Of a stretch of 6,161 nt of DNA, positions 1-6,161 are shown piece after piece. The notes under the pieces were generated by a model. It had not been told where the DNA came from and did no database searches. It saw only the letters and a list, made by a program, of their open reading frames with translations. Source of the DNA: an uncultured Flavobacteriaceae bacterium (GTDB lineage: Bacteria > Bacteroidota > Bacteroidia > Flavobacteriales > Flavobacteriaceae). Made by a program: the position numbers and the translations under genes. The stretch lies in assembly GCA_947311745.1 (NCBI GenBank), contig CAMZLT010000021.1, positions 1 through 6,161 of the forward strand. The letters are read 5' to 3'. Positions within the stretch are counted from its first letter, which is position 1. Each line of letters opens with the position of its first letter.

Positions 1-1827
1 AAAACAATAAGTAAAGAAACCATAAAATTAAAAGCAACAAGCAATTTAACCGATTTGTTAAGACAAGAATTACATATGGATTTTTCTTTCAATCCTGTTT
101 TTGGAGCAGGTATTAAATTAAACGGTATATCAAAAGAAAATATTAAAATTTTAATAGATGGTGTACCGTTAATTGGTAGAGTAAATGGCGTCTTAAATCT
201 TAATCAAATAAATTTAGATAATATAGAACGTATTGAAATTATTGAAGGACCCGTTTCTGTTTTTTATGGAACAGATGCCATGGGAGGAATTATTAATTTA
301 ATCACTTCAAAAAATCAAAATAAGCTGGTAACAGGAACTATTTCAGCGACTTACGAAACAATAGATGCAAAAGATTTAGATGCAACTATTGGCTTTAAAT
401 TTGGTAAAAATATTTTTAAATTCGGAACAGGTTATTCGTATTTTAACGGATTAAATACCGATGATGCAAACGAAAGATCGTTAAATTGGCCAAAAAAACG
501 CCAGTATTACAAACAACTAAAATATTTGCGAAATATTGGTAATTTTAACCTGCGTTTTTCAAGTGATTATTCCGATGAATTAGTGCATACCTTTGGTGAA
601 ATTAAACATGCCAAAGCAACAGACATTGATTATACAACTAGACGTTTTGACAACACTTTAAACATACAAGGTAAAATACATAAAAATAACTATTTAGATT
701 TCACGGTTTCGTATTTAAACTACGATAGATTTGATACGTCTTACAAATTTGTTCCTGCAACAAATACCACAACATTAATTGAAAATAATCCAAACGAAAA
801 CGGAAATTATTTCGATACTTTTTTTACGAAATTACAATACGCAAATACAAACAAAACTAGTAAATTAAATTATGCTATTGGTTTTGAATACGAAATGGAT
901 TATGGTAAAGGAAACCGTATTTTAAATTATAAACAACAAGTGGAAAACACGTCGTTATACACAAGTGTAAATTATAAAATCACCAAGAATTTTGAAATAC
1001 AACCAGCACTTCGTTATACTAAAAATAAAGTATTTGGTAATTTGTTTTCTCCTGCATTTAATACAAAATACAGATTAAACAATAAACATAGTATTCGTTT
1101 TGCTTACGGAAACGGTTTTAGAACACCAAGTTTAAAAGAATTATATTTAGATTGGACACCAACATTTGGACCATTTACCTATACGTTTTCTGGAAATGAA
1201 AATTTAAAATTAGAGTCATCTAATAGTTATAATTTGTATTATACCTATTTTGGTAAAAATGTAACTTTAGAGCCTTCTGTAAGTTATAACGAAATTAAAA
1301 ATTTAATAGGTTTAAGCGAAATGGTACATTTTGAACGGCATTATATTAACCTTAATAAAATGAAATCTTTAAATTTTTCTATACAAACAAAGCTGAATTA
1401 TATTGAAAATTTACAAATTAATTTAGGAGCTTCTTATTTAGGTAGATATATCAAATATACCGATACATTTAATTCCAATACGTTTATGTTTACACCTTCG
1501 GCAAATACTTCTATTACATATAGATATAAGCCTTTTAAAATGAATTTTAATTTATTTTATAAATATTCAGGTAAAAGAAAAGGACATTATATAGAAGAAG
1601 TTGCAGGAGAAGAAGTATTGAAAGAAACCACAAGACAAGACTTTAGTAATTTAGATTTTACCATAAAAAAAGAATTCTTTAAAGGTAATTTAGAAATTAT
1701 CACAGGAGCAAAAAACATTTTTAACGTAACCGATATTGAAACATACAATCAAATAGGAGTTGCACACGAAAGAAATAACCAGCTTTTAGGAAGTTTTTAT
1801 TTTTTAAAAGCATCATATAAATTTTAA
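1..1827 (+). CDS. TonB-dependent outer-membrane receptor, 5' end missing
   Basis: The frame is open from the first base, so this is the C-terminal 608 residues of a gene that starts left of the window. The TTG at 55 and the ATG at 76 lie inside the plug domain and are not real starts. The visible plug carries the hallmark run from about nt 145 to 310: an ILIDGVPL segment, then NIERIEIIEGP, then YGTDAMGGIINLIT. The rest is a beta-barrel with alternating aromatic strands. A typical late-barrel landmark, GNGFRTPSLKELY, lies at nt 1111-1149, followed by GNENLKLE, and the protein ends in a phenylalanine strand terminus (SYKF). Missing are the signal peptide, any carboxypeptidase-like N-terminal extension and the start of the plug. 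Family knowledge: such receptors import a scarce ligand (siderophore, heme, cobalamin or glycan) using TonB energy. The plug resembles the BtuB/heme/siderophore class rather than SusC, but the ligand cannot be read from sequence. It is probably co-transcribed with the barrel gene 19 bases downstream. Confidence 0.95.
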   Translation, partial: KTISKETIKLKATSNLTDLLRQELHMDFSFNPVFGAGIKLNGISKENIKILIDGVPLIGRVNGVLNLNQINLDNIERIEIIEGPVSVFYGTDAMGGIINLITSKNQNKLVTGTISATYETIDAKDLDATIGFKFGKNIFKFGTGYSYFNGLNTDDANERSLNWPKKRQYYKQLKYLRNIGNFNLRFSSDYSDELVHTFGEIKHAKATDIDYTTRRFDNTLNIQGKIHKNNYLDFTVSYLNYDRFDTSYKFVPATNTTTLIENNPNENGNYFDTFFTKLQYANTNKTSKLNYAIGFEYEMDYGKGNRILNYKQQVENTSLYTSVNYKITKNFEIQPALRYTKNKVFGNLFSPAFNTKYRLNNKHSIRFAYGNGFRTPSLKELYLDWTPTFGPFTYTFSGNENLKLESSNSYNLYYTYFGKNVTLEPSVSYNEIKNLIGLSEMVHFERHYINLNKMKSLNFSIQTKLNYIENLQINLGASYLGRYIKYTDTFNSNTFMFTPSANTSITYRYKPFKMNFNLFYKYSGKRKGHYIEEVAGEEVLKETTRQDFSNLDFTIKKEFFKGNLEIITGAKNIFNVTDIETYNQIGVAHERNNQLLGSFYFLKASYKF

Positions 1828-1846
1828 AACAATTAAATACAAAAAA

Positions 1847-3103
1847 ATGAAACATTTATTTTTAACATTCGTATTTGCTGTAGGATTTGCAGTATCTATG
1901 TTCGCACAACAATTTGGCATGTCTGCTGAAATTAGACCTCGTTATGAAACCAAACATGGTTATAAAAGCCTGTTAGCAACCAATGCCGATGGCTCTAACT
2001 TTATTTCACAACGTACTCGTTTAAATTTTGATTTTAAAAACGAAAAATTAAAAATCAGATTATCCATGCAAAATGTTAGAGTTTGGGGTGATGTAAGCAC
2101 TTTATCTGCTAATGACAATGCAAATTCTTTACACGAAGCTTGGGCTGAAGTAAACTTAAATTCTAAATTATCTTTAAAATTAGGACGACAAGAAATTGTT
2201 TACGATGACCATCGTATTTTTGGTAATGTCGGTTGGGCACAACAAGCACGAAGCCACGACGCATTTATCTTTAAATACCTACCAAATAAAAACAATCGTT
2301 TAGATGTTGGATTTGCTTTAAATTCCGATTCGCAAGCAGGTGTAGATAATTTATATAGCAACGTAGCAGGTTACAAAACCTTTCAATATGCTTGGTATCA
2401 CGGAAAATTTAACCAATTAGGTCTTAGCTTTTTGTTACTAAATACAGGAATTGAATATTTAGACACTGCATCTGACCAAAAAGTAGATTATTTTCAAACT
2501 ATTGGACCTCGTTTCACGTATAAAAAAGATAAATTAAATGCAAATGCAGCACTTTATTTTCAAACAGGAAAAGTTACCGATATAAAAGTTAATGCAATGT
2601 ATTATGCAGCAAATTTAGGATATAAAGTTAGCGATGTATTTAAAATTGGTGTAGGTTACGAATATTTATCAGGTAAAGATATGGATGATACCAATGCCGA
2701 TATTAACACTTTTGCACCATTATTTGGTACAAACCACAAATTTAACGGATGGATGGATTATTTTTATGTAGGTTTTGGCAATGCAACAGGATTACAAGAT
2801 ATCAACGCAACATTTGCTTATAATAAAAATAAATTCTCTGCTAAATTAATACCACATTTATTTTCTGCAGCAGCAAACGTATATAATGGATCGGATAAAA
2901 TGGATGCAAATTTAGGAACTGAAATTGATTTTACTTTAGGGTATAAAATAGCAAAAGACATAAAACTAAACGCAGGTTATTCAAAAATGATGGGAACAGA
3001 CACTATGGAAGTAATAAAAGGAGGTGATAAAGACGAAAACAGCTCTTGGGCTTGGATTATGTTTACCTTTAAACCAAACTTATTTAAACATACTGTTAAG
3101 TAA
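1847..3103 (+). CDS. Alginate-export-family outer-membrane beta-barrel protein
   Basis: A 418-residue protein. Residues 1-20 are a signal peptide: a Lys-His start, a hydrophobic core, and likely cleavage after SMFA before QQ. The mature protein starts with a beta strand containing EIRPRYE. It then shows the family landmarks: QRTRLNF (about 55-61), GRQE (113-116), and a conserved stretch at 119-139 with YDDHR, GNVGW, QQ and SHDA. Those features match the alginate export (AlgE-like) domain, and the remainder is amphipathic strands. The start is fixed by the signal peptide and by the A-rich run before the ATG. In Pseudomonas, AlgE exports alginate. In Bacteroidota this family occurs without alginate synthesis genes, so a substrate-selective porin is the safer reading. 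It follows the TonB receptor by 19 bases and precedes a strong terminator, so the two probably act together at the outer membrane. The substrate is unknown. Confidence 0.88.
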   Translation: MKHLFLTFVFAVGFAVSMFAQQFGMSAEIRPRYETKHGYKSLLATNADGSNFISQRTRLNFDFKNEKLKIRLSMQNVRVWGDVSTLSANDNANSLHEAWAEVNLNSKLSLKLGRQEIVYDDHRIFGNVGWAQQARSHDAFIFKYLPNKNNRLDVGFALNSDSQAGVDNLYSNVAGYKTFQYAWYHGKFNQLGLSFLLLNTGIEYLDTASDQKVDYFQTIGPRFTYKKDKLNANAALYFQTGKVTDIKVNAMYYAANLGYKVSDVFKIGVGYEYLSGKDMDDTNADINTFAPLFGTNHKFNGWMDYFYVGFGNATGLQDINATFAYNKNKFSAKLIPHLFSAAANVYNGSDKMDANLGTEIDFTLGYKIAKDIKLNAGYSKMMGTDTMEVIKGGDKDENSSWAWIMFTFKPNLFKHTVK

Positions 3104-3126
3104 TTTTTAGTTAATAGTAGTGATTT

Positions 3127-3164
3127 GGTCAGGGTTAAATGTAGTGGTTTAACTCTGGCTTTTT
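3127..3164 (+). terminator. Rho-independent terminator after the outer-membrane pair
   Basis: A 13-bp stem pairs 3127-3139 with 3148-3160 around an 8-base loop (3140-3147). It includes three G-U wobbles and no mismatch. A short T run (3160-3164) and further T-rich sequence follow. It lies 23 bases after the stop of the alginate-export-family gene and 29 bases before the norQ-like start. It therefore separates the outer-membrane unit from the NorQD unit. Confidence 0.85.
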
Positions 3165-3171
3165 ATATTTT
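3164..3171 (+). promoter_or_regulatory. Weak candidate -7 element for the norQ-norD unit
   Basis: TATATTTT at these positions matches the Bacteroidota -7 consensus TAnnTTTG at all but the last base, and would give a 5' leader of roughly 15-20 bases before the ATG at 3194. No good TTG-type -33 element is visible at the expected distance, and the site overlaps the terminator's T tract. A second near-match, TATCTTTA at 3182-3189, is too close to the start codon. No FNR/Crp-like palindrome was found between 3104 and 3193. This is a guess based on position as much as on sequence. Confidence 0.15.
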
Positions 3172-3193
3172 AAAAAATTAATATCTTTAACGT

Positions 3194-3970
3194 ATGAATA
3201 ACAAACCGTATTATCACGAAGTAGGAAAGGAAGTTGCTGTTTTTGAACATACCTATACTAATAAATTACCTTTTTTATTAAAAGGACCAACAGGAACAGG
3301 AAAATCTAGATTTATCGAATTTATGGCAAATAAATTAGATAAAAAACTAATCACCATTGCTTGTCATGAAGAAACTTCGTCAACCGATTTAATAGGAAGG
3401 TACATCATTAAAGGAGCAGAAGCTGTTTGGATTGACGGACCACTTACCAAAGCCGTAAAAGAAGGTGCAATTATCTATCTAGATGAAATTGCCGAAGCAA
3501 GACCAGATGTTATTGTAGCTATTCACTCTTTAACCGATCATAGACGCGAATTATATATTGATAAATTAGGGAGAACAATTAAAGCACATAACGATTTTAT
3601 GTTAGTAGCATCTTTTAATCCTGGATATCAAAAAGGCTTTAAAGAATTAAAACCTTCTACAAAACAACGTTTTATAGCTTTAAGTTTTACCTATCCTGAC
3701 GAAAAAGTAGAAATAGAAATTTTAATTAACGAAACAAAAATTGATAAGTCAACAGCTAAAAAGTTAGTAAATATCGCTACTAAAATTAGAAATTTAACCG
3801 AACTCGGTTTAACCGAAACCGTTTCCACAAGATTATTGGTAGATGCAGCAAAATTGATTCATTCCGGTTTGCCAAAGCGATTATCTGTTGAGGTTGCCAT
3901 TGTAGAGCCATTAACCGATGATGCTGAAATTATTGAAGCGTTACGCGATTTATGTAATCTTTTAATTTAG
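3194..3970 (+). CDS. norQ: NorQ/CbbQ-type MoxR AAA+ ATPase
   Basis: A 258-residue cytoplasmic ATPase. The N-terminus (PYYHEVGKEVAVFE) and the LLKGPTGTGKSRF stretch are typical of the CbbQ/NirQ/NorQ/GpvN branch. Walker A is GPTGTGKS (31-38). Walker B is IIYLDEIAEA (93-102, with D97 and E98). A sensor-1 region, ASFNPG, is at 139-144 with N142. A likely arginine finger is R159 in KQRF. A C-terminal STRLLVDAA segment (211-219) is typical of the CbbQ C-terminal domain. The length is normal for the family. An in-frame TAA at 3179-3181 and no other start codon between make the ATG at 3194 secure. Family knowledge: hexameric NorQ works with NorD to activate cytochrome c-type nitric oxide reductase by helping insert its non-heme iron; CbbQ with CbbO reactivates Rubisco. 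The NorD-like partner downstream favours the Nor role, but no nor structural gene is in the window, so the client is inferred. Confidence 0.93.
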   Translation: MNNKPYYHEVGKEVAVFEHTYTNKLPFLLKGPTGTGKSRFIEFMANKLDKKLITIACHEETSSTDLIGRYIIKGAEAVWIDGPLTKAVKEGAIIYLDEIAEARPDVIVAIHSLTDHRRELYIDKLGRTIKAHNDFMLVASFNPGYQKGFKELKPSTKQRFIALSFTYPDEKVEIEILINETKIDKSTAKKLVNIATKIRNLTELGLTETVSTRLLVDAAKLIHSGLPKRLSVEVAIVEPLTDDAEIIEALRDLCNLLI

Positions 3971-3972
3971 GG

Positions 3973-4056
3973 TTCAGTTAGCGGTATTCAGTGTTCAGTA
4001 CTCTGTGAAACTGCCAACTACCAACTGAACACTGAGTACCGCTAACTAAAGACTAA
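3973..4056. repeat. Heptamer-built inverted repeat between norQ and norD
   Basis: Twelve consecutive 7-base units fill 84 bases. The five units from 3973 to 4007 all carry GT at unit positions 5-6. The seven units from 4008 to 4056 all carry AC at positions 3-4, usually followed by T. TTCAGT occurs at 3973, 3987 and 3994, all in the same 7-base phase. The halves are inverted: 3976-3999 pairs with 4024-4047 over 24 bp with a single G-U pair, around a 24-base loop (4000-4023). Outside a C/A mismatch, two more pairs form (3973-3974 with 4049-4050). G+C is about 42% (35 of 84), clearly above the surrounding genes. An A-rich rather than T-rich tract follows, so this is not an intrinsic terminator on the plus strand. 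It may be a dispersed intergenic repeat or an mRNA processing or stability element. Its function is unknown. Confidence 0.88.
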
Positions 4057-4077
4057 AAAAATCACATTAAATAAAAA

Positions 4078-5844
4078 ATGGCACTAGACGAATACTTATA
4101 CGGAAAAATAGCAAACTTTTTTAAATCCAAAAAAAGAGAAGCTGTTTTTGAAAATGCAAGTACTGTAAAACTAGACGAAATAAAACAACGTTTAACTATT
4201 TTCGCTCGTGCAGTTACAGGAAACCCTATAAACATTTACTTGGCAGAACGTGAAGGTGGTTATAAAAATAACAATTTCTTTTTACCTGAATATTACAATG
4301 AATTTTTACAATACGAAGAAAATTTATCTTTTTATCTATTTCGTGTTTTATATCTATCTATTCAAAAAAATAAAAATATAAACTGGCAAGAAGGAATCGA
4401 TCATCCGTTAGAGGAAAGTCGTAAAAATGCACAAAATGCAGCTAAAGAAATTTTACCAGAACTGTTTAAGCAATTTTCGATAACTAAAAAAATACATCAA
4501 AATTTAATAACAGTATACAAAGCAAAGCAAACCGCAAAAAAACCAATAGATTATACCTTTATTTACGGAAAATGGATGCGAAACATACCAAAAACTAACT
4601 CCGATAAACAGCTTAAAAACTTTAATGATAAAGCAAAAAAAGCCATAAAAGACGAGATTAAAACAATTTTACAAGCAAAAGCAGTTGAAGATGTAATTAG
4701 TTTAGAAGTAGATCAAAAACAACAAGAAGATTATGTGATGACACATAATTTTGAAAAAATTGACACTGCCGAAGAACACGATGGAGGTTGGCGTGATTTT
4801 GATGGTGATGACGAACTAGACAAGCACAGCAAAGCTTTAGAAGAACTAAACATGAAATATACGGTTCGTATAGATGATACAGTACATTCTGTTTATCAAG
4901 CAGATTTTGTTGAAAATATTACCGTATCTGAAAGTGCTGAAATTAAAGCAAATGACTATTTTATTTCGTATGACGAATGGGATTATACCAAGCGAAAATA
5001 TAAAGAAAATTTTTGTAAAATATACCCTAAGAAAAACCAAGAAAAAGATATTTCGTATTATAAAAAAACTTTAAAAGAGAATGCATCTACCTTACTTGGT
5101 TTACGAAAAATGCTAACAAATGTAAACAATAAAATGCAACAACAAAGACGTCAAACACAAGGTGAAGAGTTTGATTTAGATGCATTAACCGATTTATATA
5201 TTGACATTAAATCTGGTCACACACCTTCTGAAAAAGTATATTTATCTAAACGAAAAAAAGAAAAAGATGTATCCATTTTAATGCTCTTAGATAGTAGTCT
5301 TTCTACCGATGGCTATACTGCAAACAACCGTGTAATTGATGTAGAAAAACAGGTATCTATCCTCTTTGGAGAAATTTTAAACGAGTTTCAAGTAGATTTT
5401 TCTATAGGAAGTTTTTATTCTAAAACCCGAAACCATGCAAGTTACATTAGTTTAAAAGAATTTGATGAAGATTGGCAAAAATCAAAATACACTATCGGTT
5501 CGATAGAACCTGAAGGTTATACACGAATTGGTGTTGCACTACGCCACGCAGGAACTCTATTAAACAAACGAAATACCAAAAATAAATGGATTATCTTAAT
5601 TTCTGACGGAAAACCAAACGACTATGATAAATACGAAGGAAAATACGGAATTAACGATGTAAAACAAGCCTTACGAGAACTTAACGAACAAAATATAAAT
5701 TCCTATGCCTTAGCAATAGAAGCAAATGCAAAATATTATTTACCACAAATGTTTGGTGTTAACCACTACGAAATTTTAACAACACCTATTGAATTACTGC
5801 AATCTTTAACGAAACTATATGAAAAAATTAAATACCAATCTTAA
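4078..5844 (+). CDS. norD: NorD-type VWA-domain nitric oxide reductase activation protein
   Basis: A 588-residue cytoplasmic protein. The variable N-terminal half is helical and Lys-rich, with an acidic linker near 230-256 (DGDDELD). A conserved region follows: ISYDEWDYTKRKYKENFC (296-313), then RRQTQGEEFDLDAL (357-370), SGHTPSEKVY (379-388), and a C-terminal VWA domain from about 397. Its metal-ion-dependent adhesion site looks complete: DxSxS at D405, S407 and S409, T482 in GYTRIG, and D510 in SDGKPND. The KYEGKYGINDV stretch (518-528) and YLPQMFG (554-560) are also typical of NorD. An in-frame TAA at 4072-4074 makes the ATG at 4078 secure, and an A-rich run precedes it. Family knowledge: NorD binds the NorQ hexamer and couples ATP hydrolysis to activation of nitric oxide reductase. 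The related CbbO does the same for Rubisco. The adjacent norQ supports a working pair. The overlapping small frame at 5819 is annotated separately. Confidence 0.93.
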   Translation: MALDEYLYGKIANFFKSKKREAVFENASTVKLDEIKQRLTIFARAVTGNPINIYLAEREGGYKNNNFFLPEYYNEFLQYEENLSFYLFRVLYLSIQKNKNINWQEGIDHPLEESRKNAQNAAKEILPELFKQFSITKKIHQNLITVYKAKQTAKKPIDYTFIYGKWMRNIPKTNSDKQLKNFNDKAKKAIKDEIKTILQAKAVEDVISLEVDQKQQEDYVMTHNFEKIDTAEEHDGGWRDFDGDDELDKHSKALEELNMKYTVRIDDTVHSVYQADFVENITVSESAEIKANDYFISYDEWDYTKRKYKENFCKIYPKKNQEKDISYYKKTLKENASTLLGLRKMLTNVNNKMQQQRRQTQGEEFDLDALTDLYIDIKSGHTPSEKVYLSKRKKEKDVSILMLLDSSLSTDGYTANNRVIDVEKQVSILFGEILNEFQVDFSIGSFYSKTRNHASYISLKEFDEDWQKSKYTIGSIEPEGYTRIGVALRHAGTLLNKRNTKNKWIILISDGKPNDYDKYEGKYGINDVKQALRELNEQNINSYALAIEANAKYYLPQMFGVNHYEILTTPIELLQSLTKLYEKIKYQS

Positions 5845-5923
5845 ATATATTTTGCTATTATTTTTGATTTCCTGTAGTAAACAAAAAGATAGAATGTTAT
5901 TAAAAAAATTCTTATCTAATTAA
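5819..5923 (+). CDS. Possible 34-residue lipoprotein precursor or lipoprotein gene remnant
   Basis: A short frame starts at an ATG inside the last 26 bases of norD, in another phase. It encodes a textbook lipoprotein signal: MKK start, polar residues to about position 9, hydrophobic core YILLLFLI (10-17), and lipobox LISC with C19 as the lipidation site. After the cysteine come only 15 residues, SKQKDRM then LLKKFLSN, before a TAA. No continuation is open in another frame, so a simple single frameshift does not restore a longer protein. The overlap with norD would suit translational coupling. It could be a genuine micro-lipoprotein or the stump of a lost lipoprotein gene. A chance match is also possible because A+T-rich DNA readily encodes Lys- and Leu-rich peptides. 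No family is recognised. Confidence 0.38.
   Translation: MKKLNTNLKYILLLFLISCSKQKDRMLLKKFLSN
5883..5917 (-). terminator. Weak candidate terminator for the minus-strand methyltransferase gene
   Basis: An A+T-rich hairpin pairs 5887-5895 with 5908-5917 with one bulged base (5913) and a 12-base loop. Read on the minus strand, it is followed by a T run (5883-5887 complement) and lies 25 bases beyond the stop of the converging gene. The stem is weak, and it overlaps the small lipoprotein frame. On the plus strand the sequence after the hairpin is A-rich, so it would act on the minus strand only. Confidence 0.3.
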
Positions 5924-5941
5924 AAAGAAAAACTTATACGA

Positions 5942-6161
5942 TTATGATATTTTTTTACAAGTCAAAACAATTTTTTCGTTGTGTATGTTTGTAGTAAAAA
6001 AGAGATATAAAGTACCACCATCTTTTATGTTGGTTTTTTTACGAATTGTAGCAACGTTATCGGGAAAATTTCGTGTAGTTATGTTTGCTTTTTCTATTTG
6101 TAAATTTTTTTTTAATTTTTTTGGATGATAAGCTGTTTGTTGTAAAATTTTAAAAATTCTA
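5942..6161 (-). CDS. C-terminal end of a class I SAM methyltransferase with THUMP-like domain (partial)
   Basis: The minus strand is open from the right edge to a TAA at 5942-5944 and encodes the last 72 residues of a protein whose start lies beyond the window. The fragment reads as a THUMP-like C-terminal domain: a YHPKKLKKNL helix region, then KANITTRNFPDNV, then IRKKTNIKDGG, then the final strands TLYLFFTT and KIVLTCKK. The RNFP, IRKK and DGG-YLF landmarks are the pattern I know from Bacteroidota proteins annotated as SAM-dependent methyltransferases with a THUMP-like domain. THUMP-type domains are linked to RNA modification. The catalytic domain is not visible, so activity and target are inferred from the family. 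It converges on the norD unit, with 18 bases between its stop and that of the small plus-strand frame. It has no internal start codon suitable for a separate small gene. Confidence 0.83.
   Translation of the reverse strand, partial: RIFKILQQTAYHPKKLKKNLQIEKANITTRNFPDNVATIRKKTNIKDGGTLYLFFTTNIHNEKIVLTCKKIS

Noticed and set aside
55..57. TTG as the start of the TonB-dependent receptor.
   Set aside because: The frame is open back to base 1 and the upstream residues continue the plug domain. A protein starting at 55 would lack a signal peptide.
1..1827. TonB receptor as a NosA/OprC-type copper receptor supporting denitrification.
   Set aside because: The visible plug looks like the BtuB/heme/siderophore class, and I saw none of the OprC/NosA plug features I would expect. 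Proximity to norQD alone is not enough.
3182..3189. TATCTTTA as the norQ promoter -7 box.
   Set aside because: Transcription would begin at or past the ATG at 3194, leaving no leader and probably no intact start codon.
3973..4056. Inverted repeat as an intrinsic terminator after norQ.
   Set aside because: The 3' arm is followed by an A-rich tract rather than T's, and on the minus strand no T run follows either.
3973..4056. Heptamer array as a small CRISPR array or attachment site.
   Set aside because: The units are 7 bases with no spacers, no cas or integrase gene is present, and no flanking direct repeat was found.
4846..5074. Open frames on both strands (minus 4846-5040; plus 4874-5074 in another phase).
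   Set aside because: Both lie wholly inside the well-supported norD frame, have Ile/Phe/Lys-rich low-complexity translations, and show no motif or start context.
3194..5844. Pair as CbbQ-CbbO (Rubisco activase) rather than NorQ-NorD.
   Set aside because: There is no Rubisco or carboxysome gene nearby, and the VWA protein's central and C-terminal motifs fit NorD better. It is not fully excluded.

Overview
The window looks like chromosomal DNA of a Bacteroidota bacterium, most likely a marine-type Flavobacteriaceae. It is A+T-rich. Starts are preceded by A-rich stretches rather than Shine-Dalgarno sequences, and most stops are TAA. The protein set also fits: a TonB-dependent receptor, a Bacteroidota-style 'alginate export' barrel, and a methyltransferase with a C-terminal THUMP-like domain. 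This assignment is inferred from composition and protein style.

Left third (1-3103, + strand): an outer-membrane pair. A TonB-dependent receptor enters already open from the left edge. After 19 bases comes a signal-peptide-bearing alginate-export-family beta-barrel. They look like one transcription unit, closed by a convincing rho-independent terminator at 3127-3164.

Middle (3194-5844, + strand): a NorQ/CbbQ-type MoxR AAA+ ATPase and a NorD-type von Willebrand factor A protein. This is the classic two-part chaperone that remodels or inserts metal into a target enzyme. In denitrifiers the target is nitric oxide reductase; in the CbbQO branch it is Rubisco. No target enzyme is encoded here. 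The two genes are separated by an unusual 84-bp element made of twelve degenerate 7-base units: five with a fixed GT, then seven with a fixed AC. It folds into a hairpin with 24-bp arms.

Right end (5819-6161): an overlooked 34-codon frame overlaps the end of norD and encodes a clean lipoprotein signal and lipobox with almost no mature protein. Converging on it from the minus strand is the C-terminal 72 residues of a THUMP-like-domain methyltransferase that runs off the right edge.

No wholly new multi-gene system is evident. The items most worth following are the heptamer hairpin inside the norQ-norD unit, the unidentified client of NorQD, and the micro-lipoprotein frame.
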